Origin: a virus
IMG/VR virus record: IMGVR_UViG_3300042889_001503
Location: 124,001 to 188,000 of that record
Strand: one strand, 5' to 3'
DNA: 64,000 nucleotides
Part shown: one piece after another, positions 1 to 9,721 of the stretch
Numbering within the stretch: position 1 is the stretch's first letter
Layout: each line of letters starts with the position of its first letter
The notes under the pieces: generated by a model
What the model saw: the letters and a program-made list of their open reading frames with translations, nothing else
Told to the model about the DNA's origin: nothing
The model's database searches: none
Translations under genes and position numbers: made by a program

Positions 1-1
1 A

Positions 2-319
2 ATCATTACGATTGTTTCGGAATATTTTAATCCGGAAAATAGACAAATGGGTGAAAATGTTAATATTTCTGAATTAAGAAGATTAATACAAAGTGAAAAC
101 GGGGTAATTTCATTATCCGATATTCAAGTCTTTAATAAAGTTGGTGGACAGTATTCATCATCTCAAACATCTCAACGATATATTGACAGTACAACTTATC
201 AGATAGGGTTAATTGATGATACAATCTTTGCGGAACCAAACCAAACTTACCAAATAAAATATGCAAACAAAGATATAAACATTAGAGTTAAAAATTTAAA
301 AACGGTTAATTTCTCTTGA
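2..319 (+). CDS. Baseplate protein, C-terminal end (partial)
   Basis: The reading frame is open from the first bases of the window and stops at 317-319, so about 105 C-terminal residues of a longer protein are visible. An internal Met at base 47 is not the true start, because the frame continues upstream with IITIVSEYFNPENRQ. The order of an FNPE-type segment, a GENVNISELR segment and a GVISLSDIQVFN segment resembles the C-terminal part of phage baseplate wedge proteins of the gp6/baseplate-J type. That family builds the baseplate ring of contractile tails. The plus-strand tail genes downstream agree with a baseplate role. The family call is by eye and moderate. Confidence 0.55.
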   Translation: MITIVSEYFNPENRQMGENVNISELRRLIQSENGVISLSDIQVFNKVGGQYSSSQTSQRYIDSTTYQIGLIDDTIFAEPNQTYQIKYANKDINIRVKNLKTVNFS

Positions 320-350
320 TAATTTAATCGGTATTCTCTATTTTTAATAA

Positions 351-1277
351 ATGGATTATATTACAGATATTTTAACTTTTATTAAAGGGTATAATGGGAC
401 TTGGTCTCAATGTTTTGTTGCGGGATTATATCTTAACTTCAGATTGATTTGTTCTTTTATTATTTTTTTGATTTTTTTTAATCAAATTAGGGTAACTAAA
501 AAAGTAACAAAATTTCAAATTTTTTTATTAATAATTGTTAGTTCTTTTATTACTTCAGATATTACCGATTTTAATGAAAGAAGAAAATTAGAAACAATCC
601 AACACCCCCAAGATTATTTTAATAAAAATACCAAAAATTTAGTTATAGTTGTTGAAGGTTCGTTAGGACCATTCAAGGATGTGTCAGGGGCTAATGAGGT
701 TCAAATTGACATTTCTAAGTCGAGGGACTTAGATGGTTTGGGTTTGGTTGAAAGTAAGGTCGAAACTAAAGAGACAAGTGTAATTACATATATTGGAACA
801 AACAACTATAATTTAACGTCCGAAGAGGTTTTTAAAACAGTAAAGTATTTTAGGCTATTTAACCCAACAGGTAAGGTTGTTCTTATTGGACATAGTATTG
901 GTGGGTATAATGTTGCTCAGGTGTTGGATAATTTAAATAAAGAAAAAATTGGTGTTGATTTAGTTGTTTTCTTAGATAGTGCTAACCAATTGTATAATAA
1001 CTATGATTATCAAATTAAAGATAATGTTGGTTATGTGATAAACTTTATGTCTGTTAAATGGTCGGACAATATGATTTTCTTCACCAATTCAGGGGGACGA
1101 GTGTCCTTATTTAAGGATAATCGAATAACTAAAGTCCTTAATGTTGATATTCCTAATACAACTCACACATCTATTGATAACACTGTTCACAAATATGTTA
1201 TTAGTATTGTTAATAATTTTTTAGAAAAAAAATCAAACCCTATTGATTTTGTTAAACAATATAAGTTTAAACCATAA
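351..1277 (+). CDS. Membrane-anchored alpha/beta hydrolase (lipase-like)
   Basis: This 308-residue protein has two hydrophobic segments near the N-terminus (about residues 30-45 and 55-72) and then a soluble domain. The domain contains GHSIGG, the GxSxG nucleophile elbow of lipases and esterases, with Ser182. Asp209 in VVFLDSAN and His272 in NTTHTS lie in the right order and spacing to complete a Ser-Asp-His triad. A lipid or ester hydrolase anchored in a membrane or hydrophobic assembly is therefore likely; the substrate cannot be read. It sits between a baseplate gene and the largest structural gene, so it may act on the host envelope during entry or be a late membrane enzyme. There is no clear Shine-Dalgarno sequence. 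The gap after it (1278-1345) is AT-rich and holds a promoter-like element. Confidence 0.7.
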   Translation: MDYITDILTFIKGYNGTWSQCFVAGLYLNFRLICSFIIFLIFFNQIRVTKKVTKFQIFLLIIVSSFITSDITDFNERRKLETIQHPQDYFNKNTKNLVIVVEGSLGPFKDVSGANEVQIDISKSRDLDGLGLVESKVETKETSVITYIGTNNYNLTSEEVFKTVKYFRLFNPTGKVVLIGHSIGGYNVAQVLDNLNKEKIGVDLVVFLDSANQLYNNYDYQIKDNVGYVINFMSVKWSDNMIFFTNSGGRVSLFKDNRITKVLNVDIPNTTHTSIDNTVHKYVISIVNNFLEKKSNPIDFVKQYKFKP

Positions 1278-1324
1278 TTTATTTTCAAAAAAAATGTTTT
1301 ATCTTTTAAAAATGGTATATAAAC

Positions 1325-1332
1325 TATTTATT
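1325..1332 (+). promoter_or_regulatory. TATTTATT element before the 1884-residue structural gene
   Basis: TATTTATT lies 13 bases before the ATG at 1346, in the only sizeable gap of this tail region. It matches the TATTTATA element found before several other genes in this window. It may be a late promoter core or a leader element. Confidence 0.4.
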
Positions 1333-1345
1333 AAAAAAGATAAAA

Positions 1346-4300
1346 ATGTCAAAATCTTATAGAATAAGAACAAAGGTCGGTGTTGACACTTCAGTTAAAG
1401 TATTAATTGACCAAGAGTTCGAACATTTAGAAATATTATCCTTAAAAATATTACAAACAGACATCTATACTAGACAATGTGCTGATTATGGTGTTATTGT
1501 TGGACGTGTTAGTGTTAATAATGGATTTGGTGTTCCAAATGCCAAAGTATCTATCTTCATACCTTTAGATAGTAAAGACCAAGCTGACCCAATTATTTCT
1601 GAGTTATATCCGTATAAATCATTGTTAGATAATAATGATGATGGTTATAGATATAATTTACTACCCTATAAACCATCATATAGTGCTCACGTTCCTACCG
1701 GGACATTTTTCACTAGAACGGATGTTTTAACTAACCCAACTTTAATTGAAGTTTACGACAAGTATTATAAATATAATGCGGTTACAAACGATAGTGGTGA
1801 TTATATGATTTTTGGGGTTCCTGTTGGTGCTCATCTAATTGTTTTAGATGTTGATTTGTCTGACATTGGAGAATTTTCATTATCACCTCAAGATTTGATT
1901 AGAATGGGTCTTGCAACAGAAGCTCAAGTATCCGGAACAAATTTTAAATCATCAAATAATTTAAGAGAATTACCACAAATTGTATCGGTAAATAGAAGTA
2001 TTGAGGTTGAACCATTATGGGGACAACCTGAAATTTGTAATTTAGGTATAACAAGAACAGATTTTGATTTAAGTAGTGAGGCGAATGTTGATATTCGACC
2101 AACATCTATTTTTATGGGTTCTATAATTTCTGACTCAGATACTAACGCATTAAAGTCTAATTGTAAACCAACTAACAGGTCGGGGTATCAATGTAGTTTA
2201 ACTACGGGTCCCGGTGAAATATTGGCGATTAGACAAACAATACAACAAGATTCTAACGGGTTACCTATTCTTGAAAATTTTAGTTTAGAGGGGGGTGGTA
2301 AAGTTATTGATGAAAACGGAACTTGGTTGGTAGATGTCCCAATGAATATGGATTACTATGTAACCAATGAGTTTGGAGAACAAGTTCTTTCAAATGACCC
2401 TGAGGTTGGTATCCCAACTAAAGCAAAATATAGATTTAAAGTAAAATGGTCTCAATCACCATCATTATCAGACCTTACTAAAAGAGCTTATTTTTTAGTA
2501 CCAAATATTAGAGAATATAGTTCCAATCAATTTGAATCGTATGCTTTTAGCGTTGATTGGAATGATTATGGAAATACTCAAATGATTCAAGACGCTATAA
2601 ATTGTGATGATAAGTTTTACATAATGCAGTATAATAAAGTTTATACTGTATCAGAATTTATATATAATCATAGAGGGGGTAGCGGAAGTGAAAGGTATGT
2701 CGGTATTAAAAATATCTTAGAGGAATCTTGTGAAACTGAAAATAATAAATTTCCAACAAATGATGGTAATTTTAGGTTTGACATACTATACATAATTTTT
2801 ATGTTTTTCAGTATAATACTTACACCGGTATTCTTTGCGTTAATATTGGTGATGCACATTTTATATTTTGTTGTGTGGTTATTAAGGCTTATAGTTATAC
2901 CTGGATTAATTGTTTGGTGTGCTATTAGTATTATTAACTACGGGATATTGATTCTTGGTTGTGTTCCATATGCTTTAGGGATGATTGCGGGGTATTTGGC
3001 TATGATAGTTATATATATAATATTAGGACTTCTTTTGGCGTATATTTTAAGGCTGTTATGGAAACTTGACTTAAAAGGGATAAAAGTTCCTATATTAACA
3101 TATCCGGATTGTGACCTTTGTTCTTGTGAACAAGGACAAAGTGTTAATGAAAACCCTGACCCGGATGGTAATGATGAGGATGAAGAAAATGAATTAGTAC
3201 CGTGTCCAACAATATCGTCAGACCCTAAACCAATATCACCATTAAATGCTGGTTTAATAAGTGTTCCATTATCTACCTTTGCAACGTTTAAATTACCATC
3301 CTTTAATGCTGAGACAAATCCAAATGGGTTTCCGGGTCAAAGAAAAGTTATTTTTGCTAATGATTTTGCGGGGTATCAATTTGATAATCAATATGGGTCA
3401 TCCACTATTGGAGCACCTTACTTACAAAGTGAGGTTATTGCTGTGGGTGAAGGGGGTGATAGTACATCTTTTGCGTATGATTGGTTTACTAACGCATTAC
3501 CAATGGCGGATAGAATTAACTTATTTAATGTTAAAGCGAAATATTTTAATAGTGGTACAACTAATCCGGGAGGTGGTGTTAATAGAATTAATGTTACTTT
3601 TGACGAAGCACGTAATCCGGGTAAATTTCATAAAGATAATACTATTGTAATATTATGTGATAAATCAACTGCTAGAAGATTAGTTGCGGGAGAAATGTTG
3701 GCTTTTCAAAATCCGACTTTTAGTAAAGACCCAAATTTAACGGGAGGTATTAAAAATATATTTAATAACAACGCAATTACAGGAACAACATATACAGGTG
3801 ATACAACGGTGACAGTTAATTACGCACATCCTAACGGTATTAGTAGTATGTTATCAACTACTTATGATGTTAGAGTATTTGATGATGCTGGTCCATATAG
3901 TGCAAAAACAACTACAAATACCCATAAATTCCCTATTGATATAGAATATTTCCAAGTTATTACTGCTATGACATACAGTAATTTTAGTGGTCAATGTGTA
4001 AATACTTTACCTAATTCATTAAATAAAAAATACTTCAGAAATGAGTCGACTTTGTTTCAATTGTTCTCAACTATTAATGGAGGAAGACGGGATTGGACGG
4101 GTACTATTTTTAACCCAAATTGTTATTATCGACCTAATGGTAACACACATCCAGACCCAATACCTTTTGGAGTTCAAAAGTATGATTCGATGAATTATGT
4201 TAGAAACCGTAATGAAAACGTTGTTGTGATATTAAATAGAGGTGTTGACCCATATACCAGTAAAATACCAATTAAATATGGTATTGGTAAACTTTTTGGA

Positions 4301-7000
4301 CATCAAAATGAAAGTGATGTTGAGATTAGTGGTTACTATAGAATGAATATTCCGATTCAGGGTAAATTTTTAAATATTAGTCACGATGGTAATGAAAGGG
4401 CGGTTACAACACCATTACCTGCTTGGACACCATTACCAACTGGTAGCACACCAAATTATGTGACAGGGGCTACTTGGGTAGGTGGAATCCAACCAACGGT
4501 AGGTGGAAATATTAATACTGAAACAGGGTACGCTATTGGACAAAATTTATATTTTAACTCATTTTCTTATTGTCCTAATCAAAAAGAAACTTGGCAATTT
4601 GTTACAGGTTATACTCAGGGAGTGACAGCGTCTACTTGGACGCAAATGACATCTAGATTCTCAGGGTTTAATTCAAACTTAATTAGTTATTATTCTAACT
4701 TAGATAATCGTTCACTATTTTACGCACCAAGTTGTAAAAACGCACAACCTTTACGTGGGACAACTCAAACAAGTGATGATTCACTATCAAATGGAGCTTA
4801 TCCGAATACACCTACCGTAAGTAATGGTGCAAGTTCTTCACCATTTGGTTTACGAATAAGTTTAAATAATGATTTTACTAAAGCGTATACATACACTCCT
4901 TATGGGATGATAAGGGATTTTAATGGTTACTGTTATATGCAGGTACCTACTCCAGATAATCCAAGTGTCTATAATGTGACAGGTAGGACTGAAGGATATA
5001 TTCCTAATGAGATTGTTGAGGGAGCATCAATGATGCTCATGGACATTCAATATTTAAGAATTTCCCTTAATTTCGACCCATCCGATACTCCATATTGGTA
5101 TCAGTACGGTGATTATCGATTTCCTCCAACTCGAGTTTTAACGTATTATTATTCACCAATCTATAGTACGGGAAATACTATGAATTTTACATTAGGTAGG
5201 GTTGGTTCTTATTCTGGTGCTAGTAATAATCAAATTGTTATGAGAGGCGATAGATTACCGACAGGGACTGTTGTTGAGGAATACTGTTGTAATGGACGTG
5301 TTTTACAAAAAAACAGTAAATTAACGTTGTATTTAATACCTTCGACAGGTGTAATCGGGATAAATTCAATAGCGGGGTCAACAGGGTCTTTTGGTAACGG
5401 GTCTTTAGATGATGTTAGGGAAGATTTAGTTGGTTCTCCAAAAATAAATCGAGTTATAAACACTTTTACCTGTGCTGGTTCCGTTAATTTGGACTGTTAT
5501 GGTTGTACTCCAAGTCCTGTAAATAGTACTATATTCGTAAGACCGAGAGGTGGTGATTGTCTCCAATATGAGGGTGAAACGATTTTTGTGGGTGGATGTT
5601 ATGTCTTTATTACAACAATATTTATTTCTTTATTTAGAGATTGGGAATTAATGTTTGAATGGATTGCTCGAAATATGGTGATGCTTGGTGCGTGTAGAAA
5701 TGTGTTTTCTCACAGATTTAATAATAATTGGGTGAATGGAGTATTATATGCTTTTCCATTTAAAAATGAGATTAGTGGGTTTAGTTCTCCAACATCAAAT
5801 CCACCAAACTTTCCGCAAGGAAAGAAATGTAATAGTGTTATTATGTATCATAATCCATCTAGAAGTTTTTATTATAGATGTTCACCTTATGACTCCAATT
5901 CAGGTGAATTTAGTGCTGACCTAAAGTATCCAACAACAATTATGGATTTGGGTCCTAGAGCGGACTTTTTACAAGAATTGGTGATGTCTGACGAGTATGA
6001 CGGATACTTGGTTAATAAGTTAACAAGTTCAACGTATTCTCACGTTGATGAAATCCTTAATTTATTTATTATAAGTAGATTTATGGATAATAACTTTTTA
6101 AATAATTTGTTAGGGGCGTTTAACATATTTGCGTATTTTCAAAATAGTAGAAAAGGGAAATATTTAATTGATGCTGATTACTCTCAATTAATTTCAATTA
6201 ATTCTGAATTAGGTGTTGCAGCATTCCAATCGTCGAATTATCCTGATGCACCAACAACGGTAGGTGCGGGTGGTTTTGTAACAGGTATTCGATATAAAAT
6301 TTTGTCGGGTGGAACGGCTTCTAACCCAACAGATTTTACGTCGATTGGAGCACCTCCGGGATACGTTGCGGGAACAACAACATTTATCGCAACAGGTCCC
6401 GGAACAGGTACAGGAACAGCATTGGTTGACCCTGGTATTCAAAACCCTATTTTCTTTGATTGTAAGAATTCTTTGGGAATATTCTTTTCATCGGATACTC
6501 AAATTAGAGATTATGTTTCACCAAAAAGAACAATAATAAATCCAACAGGGACAACATCAAGTATTTGTACATTTAATAATTTTACAGTTTATTCTCAAGA
6601 AGTTCCATTATCACAATGGAGAATTGATGGTGGTGGTGAGCATGCGGGAAGTATTTTTGGTGGTGAATCAAATGATTGGGATTTTCAAACAATTTTTTCT
6701 TCAAAATATCAATCTTTGGATAGGTTATTACCGGTATCTAGATATTTTAGAACTACTAATCAGTCACAAAATGACTTTTTTAAAGGTTACATATACGCAG
6801 TCACTAATGGGAATAGTTTACCAACTTACCAAAATAACTCAATAACTGCAAAACCACAATATTGGAGTCAAAATACTCCTGAAACAGATTTGATTACTGT
6901 CGGAGCGCCATTTCACTTTTATTTTGGACTTAGAAGAGGAGCGTCGGCATTTGATAGATTTAGAACAAAATGGATAAACACTAGTAACGTTATAAATTAA
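1346..7000 (+). CDS. Very large structural protein with an internal membrane-helix block
   Basis: This 1884-residue protein is the largest in the window. Residues about 45-75 and 148-180 (IVGRVSVNNGFGVPNAKVSI, then DSGDYMIFGVPVG) look like a CnaB or carboxypeptidase-regulatory-like beta-sandwich. Residues about 475-580 form a dense run of roughly four to five hydrophobic helices, which is unusual in a tail protein. It is followed by an acidic, Cys-containing linker (DLCSCEQG, then a DPDGNDEDEENE stretch). A second hydrophobic patch lies near residues 1413-1447. Near residues 1637-1695 is a Gly/Thr-rich beta repeat ending in ATGPGTGTGTA, a type seen in phage virion proteins. It is followed two bases later by the next structural gene. 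I infer a baseplate or tail-associated protein that may contact or enter the host membrane. I do not recognise the full-length family. Confidence 0.6.
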   Translation: MSKSYRIRTKVGVDTSVKVLIDQEFEHLEILSLKILQTDIYTRQCADYGVIVGRVSVNNGFGVPNAKVSIFIPLDSKDQADPIISELYPYKSLLDNNDDGYRYNLLPYKPSYSAHVPTGTFFTRTDVLTNPTLIEVYDKYYKYNAVTNDSGDYMIFGVPVGAHLIVLDVDLSDIGEFSLSPQDLIRMGLATEAQVSGTNFKSSNNLRELPQIVSVNRSIEVEPLWGQPEICNLGITRTDFDLSSEANVDIRPTSIFMGSIISDSDTNALKSNCKPTNRSGYQCSLTTGPGEILAIRQTIQQDSNGLPILENFSLEGGGKVIDENGTWLVDVPMNMDYYVTNEFGEQVLSNDPEVGIPTKAKYRFKVKWSQSPSLSDLTKRAYFLVPNIREYSSNQFESYAFSVDWNDYGNTQMIQDAINCDDKFYIMQYNKVYTVSEFIYNHRGGSGSERYVGIKNILEESCETENNKFPTNDGNFRFDILYIIFMFFSIILTPVFFALILVMHILYFVVWLLRLIVIPGLIVWCAISIINYGILILGCVPYALGMIAGYLAMIVIYIILGLLLAYILRLLWKLDLKGIKVPILTYPDCDLCSCEQGQSVNENPDPDGNDEDEENELVPCPTISSDPKPISPLNAGLISVPLSTFATFKLPSFNAETNPNGFPGQRKVIFANDFAGYQFDNQYGSSTIGAPYLQSEVIAVGEGGDSTSFAYDWFTNALPMADRINLFNVKAKYFNSGTTNPGGGVNRINVTFDEARNPGKFHKDNTIVILCDKSTARRLVAGEMLAFQNPTFSKDPNLTGGIKNIFNNNAITGTTYTGDTTVTVNYAHPNGISSMLSTTYDVRVFDDAGPYSAKTTTNTHKFPIDIEYFQVITAMTYSNFSGQCVNTLPNSLNKKYFRNESTLFQLFSTINGGRRDWTGTIFNPNCYYRPNGNTHPDPIPFGVQKYDSMNYVRNRNENVVVILNRGVDPYTSKIPIKYGIGKLFGHQNESDVEISGYYRMNIPIQGKFLNISHDGNERAVTTPLPAWTPLPTGSTPNYVTGATWVGGIQPTVGGNINTETGYAIGQNLYFNSFSYCPNQKETWQFVTGYTQGVTASTWTQMTSRFSGFNSNLISYYSNLDNRSLFYAPSCKNAQPLRGTTQTSDDSLSNGAYPNTPTVSNGASSSPFGLRISLNNDFTKAYTYTPYGMIRDFNGYCYMQVPTPDNPSVYNVTGRTEGYIPNEIVEGASMMLMDIQYLRISLNFDPSDTPYWYQYGDYRFPPTRVLTYYYSPIYSTGNTMNFTLGRVGSYSGASNNQIVMRGDRLPTGTVVEEYCCNGRVLQKNSKLTLYLIPSTGVIGINSIAGSTGSFGNGSLDDVREDLVGSPKINRVINTFTCAGSVNLDCYGCTPSPVNSTIFVRPRGGDCLQYEGETIFVGGCYVFITTIFISLFRDWELMFEWIARNMVMLGACRNVFSHRFNNNWVNGVLYAFPFKNEISGFSSPTSNPPNFPQGKKCNSVIMYHNPSRSFYYRCSPYDSNSGEFSADLKYPTTIMDLGPRADFLQELVMSDEYDGYLVNKLTSSTYSHVDEILNLFIISRFMDNNFLNNLLGAFNIFAYFQNSRKGKYLIDADYSQLISINSELGVAAFQSSNYPDAPTTVGAGGFVTGIRYKILSGGTASNPTDFTSIGAPPGYVAGTTTFIATGPGTGTGTALVDPGIQNPIFFDCKNSLGIFFSSDTQIRDYVSPKRTIINPTGTTSSICTFNNFTVYSQEVPLSQWRIDGGGEHAGSIFGGESNDWDFQTIFSSKYQSLDRLLPVSRYFRTTNQSQNDFFKGYIYAVTNGNSLPTYQNNSITAKPQYWSQNTPETDLITVGAPFHFYFGLRRGASAFDRFRTKWINTSNVIN

Positions 7001-7001
7001 G

Positions 7002-8879
7002 ATGGATGATATAAGAATAGTATTAGGGTCGTTAAGGTATAAAACGTCGACGGACACTAATTTATCGATACCAACACCATTGGTTCAAAACACAAAAAAT
7101 CTTGAAGAATTTGATAGGAGTATTGATGTTAATTTAGTTCAAATATTTAACGATGAAAGGCAAAAATCGACAACATTTAGACCGGTTTGTAAGTTTCAAG
7201 TGTTATTTAATAACTCATATACGGGTTCAACAAATTATGAACCATTAGAAAATAATTTATATTACATTAATGAAACTGCGTTAACTTTAAGACAATGTGG
7301 GGCGTTGTCTACCTCAGTAAGTTGGGAAGGATTTCCCCAATATGATGAGTTTGATTTTATTAGAAGTGATTACAATGTTTCGGGATACACGGTTCCAATA
7401 CCATCAACAATTCCAAATGGACAACCACAGGTTCACGTTGATTTTGTCGCTAGAAGTGCTTCAACCTATAATTGGAATCATTTTGTTAGTTATCCATATA
7501 AGAACATAGATAAGGTTATGAATTTTTATGATGGTACCGGGTCTAATGTTCCTACTTTTGTTTGGAATGCTGTTGATGGGATTCCTTTTATAATTAATAG
7601 TAAGGATAATGACGGTAATGATATTATGGAGGGAGGGAACCCTATAATTCAATTTAGATGTCCCGTTAAACACGGATTATCGGAATCTGAATTTGTAAAA
7701 ATAAAATTAAATAATGGGTATGTTAATACATATCAAGTATTTTCTTTTGGAGACGGTTTGCCGGGAACTAATGAGTATATCTTTAACATATTTAATATCG
7801 GATACGGGTCTTCAATTTTTGTGGATGACCAAACTACAGGAACATTTAAAAGAGTTATAAATTATGAAAACCCTAATGATACTACATCCAAATATTATGT
7901 GATTCAACATAAAATAATTACAGATGTTAATGACGCTGTTTTAGTTAATGCCGGGTTTGAAAAAAATATATTTGGGACTAAAAAGAAATTTGAAAGTCCT
8001 GTTTATACACCAAATAATGTAAAGAGAGTTTCAATTAAAGAAAATGCTCAATCATATACTTTATCGTTTAATAAAGATATTGATGTTAGTGAGTTGCGTG
8101 ACAATCAAAAACGACCAATTAGTGAGTTATATATTACAACAATTTGGAAAGGGTATTTTGGATTAACTTTTGGGGGTGTTGATAGTAATGGTAATGATGT
8201 GGGATTAAAACAGGGGTTTGATTTTAATTTACCACCGGATACTCAGTTTAATAACCCACAAACTTGGTGGGATGTGGATACGGTAGAATCAAATTTTGTG
8301 GATTCAAATAATAACGCATATCCAACGGGGTATTATAACACACCTTATGGTGGTAATGTGAATGGAATAAATATTGATTTCACATATCTTAAATCACTTA
8401 AAAGTGGTGACACAATAAATGGTAATTACTGTGAGTGGAATGATTATGAACAAAAAGAAAGAGTTATTTCTGAAATGTATCATAAGTTTACATTTAATAC
8501 TGATGTGTTTGATATGAGTTTGGTAGATATGAATAATAATCAATTTGGTTATTACTACAAACCAAATAGACGAATGAAAATAAGAGGGTTTTCTGATTAT
8601 ATAGAAACAGGTAGCATTAACAATATGGTGGGTGTTCCGGATTACTCATATTTTTCAACAACATACAATTCATTTATTTGGAGAGATTTATATACCTATG
8701 GTTTTAATGATGGTCTCGGTAATGGTGTTGATTATCCATTTTTAAATGGAAAACATTATCCATATGAAAATTTTATTTTTAGAATAATACCGGAAGGAAC
8801 TAATTATATAGAAAGTACTTTAAATAATTACGCAACTCTTTATGGAGCTGCTCAACCAACAAAAGACGATTGTGAATAA
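7002..8879 (+). CDS. Putative tail/baseplate structural protein
   Basis: This 625-residue protein starts two bases after the preceding stop. It is rich in Asn, Tyr, Gly and aromatic residues, with no signal peptide or membrane segment, as in beta-rich phage tail proteins. I see no enzymatic motif. The last 38 bases overlap the start of the next gene. A structural role is inferred from composition and from its place in a run of co-directional tail genes; the family is not recognised. Confidence 0.55.
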   Translation: MDDIRIVLGSLRYKTSTDTNLSIPTPLVQNTKNLEEFDRSIDVNLVQIFNDERQKSTTFRPVCKFQVLFNNSYTGSTNYEPLENNLYYINETALTLRQCGALSTSVSWEGFPQYDEFDFIRSDYNVSGYTVPIPSTIPNGQPQVHVDFVARSASTYNWNHFVSYPYKNIDKVMNFYDGTGSNVPTFVWNAVDGIPFIINSKDNDGNDIMEGGNPIIQFRCPVKHGLSESEFVKIKLNNGYVNTYQVFSFGDGLPGTNEYIFNIFNIGYGSSIFVDDQTTGTFKRVINYENPNDTTSKYYVIQHKIITDVNDAVLVNAGFEKNIFGTKKKFESPVYTPNNVKRVSIKENAQSYTLSFNKDIDVSELRDNQKRPISELYITTIWKGYFGLTFGGVDSNGNDVGLKQGFDFNLPPDTQFNNPQTWWDVDTVESNFVDSNNNAYPTGYYNTPYGGNVNGINIDFTYLKSLKSGDTINGNYCEWNDYEQKERVISEMYHKFTFNTDVFDMSLVDMNNNQFGYYYKPNRRMKIRGFSDYIETGSINNMVGVPDYSYFSTTYNSFIWRDLYTYGFNDGLGNGVDYPFLNGKHYPYENFIFRIIPEGTNYIESTLNNYATLYGAAQPTKDDCE

Positions 8880-9720
8880 TAACAGTTATAAATTTACCTT
8901 ACCAAAAGGTGACGACAAATATATCAATATACCGATTGAAATTAAATGGGATTTTCTTGGGCAAGGTGATGCCGTTGAAGAATATCAACAAAATGTTGTT
9001 GAGGATATTGTTGGATTTCCGGGGGATTTTGAAGTATTAAGATTTGCTCACGCACCGTATAGTAGTGATACAAAAACGGATATTAAATACGATTTTCATT
9101 TTTTTAGTGACTTACAGTTGGATTCAAATGGTAATTTAGTTCCAACGGTTCCTGTTAATCCATCTTCGTTAGTAACAACTGCTCCGTCAAGTTATTGGGT
9201 GACTAGTTATGTTCCGGAAGGATTTACCATAAGTGAAATATATTATTATGTAAAACCATTTACTAAATCTTTCTTTAAATTGGATTTTTATGATAGTAAA
9301 GATACTATCACTCAAACTAATTATTTTACAGTGATATTACCTGTGCAACAAGGGTTTACGGTAACAGAAGTTGTGAGTTCGTATAAACCTTCAGTTCAAA
9401 TTAAAATACCATCATTTAAGTTAGATTATGTGGGTGACAAAGAAGGGTTCTTTCTATATTGGTTAAGAAATAAAAAATTCTTAGACATTAGTAAATTTTA
9501 TATGACAGCAAAATTTTTTGATGCTAGATTGGGTGTTTTTGTTAAAATGACAAATACACCACAAAGTAATATTACATCAAAATTTATGTTTGACCCTGAG
9601 ATTTATTTTTATTATGAGGTAAGGTTAAATTATAATGAAAAAACATATGAAGTTTGGGATAATAGTGTAAGAAGAGGAACATCAGTTCCAATAAAATGGT
9701 ATGAATATATAAATCCATAA
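8842..9720 (+). CDS. Putative tail structural protein
   Basis: This 292-residue protein uses the ATG at 8842, inside the end of the previous gene (38-base overlap in another frame). A GTG at 8872 would shorten the overlap and is an alternative start. The body is beta-rich, with segments such as FRFAHAPYSS-like and PEGFTISEIYYYVKPF, and no membrane segment. It ends at 9720 with the next ATG at 9722, so translation is probably coupled. The function is not recognised beyond likely virion structure. Confidence 0.55.
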   Translation: MELLNQQKTIVNNNSYKFTLPKGDDKYINIPIEIKWDFLGQGDAVEEYQQNVVEDIVGFPGDFEVLRFAHAPYSSDTKTDIKYDFHFFSDLQLDSNGNLVPTVPVNPSSLVTTAPSSYWVTSYVPEGFTISEIYYYVKPFTKSFFKLDFYDSKDTITQTNYFTVILPVQQGFTVTEVVSSYKPSVQIKIPSFKLDYVGDKEGFFLYWLRNKKFLDISKFYMTAKFFDARLGVFVKMTNTPQSNITSKFMFDPEIYFYYEVRLNYNEKTYEVWDNSVRRGTSVPIKWYEYINP

Positions 9721-9721
9721 T

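Noticed and set aside
1278-1345. tRNA or structured RNA in the gap before the 1884-residue gene
   Set aside because: The gap is 68 bases of AT-rich sequence with no cloverleaf or stable stem.
6209-6442. Cys/Arg-rich minus-strand frame inside the large structural gene
   Set aside because: Composition reflects the Gly/Thr-rich codons of the sense frame; no start signal and full overlap with a well-supported gene.
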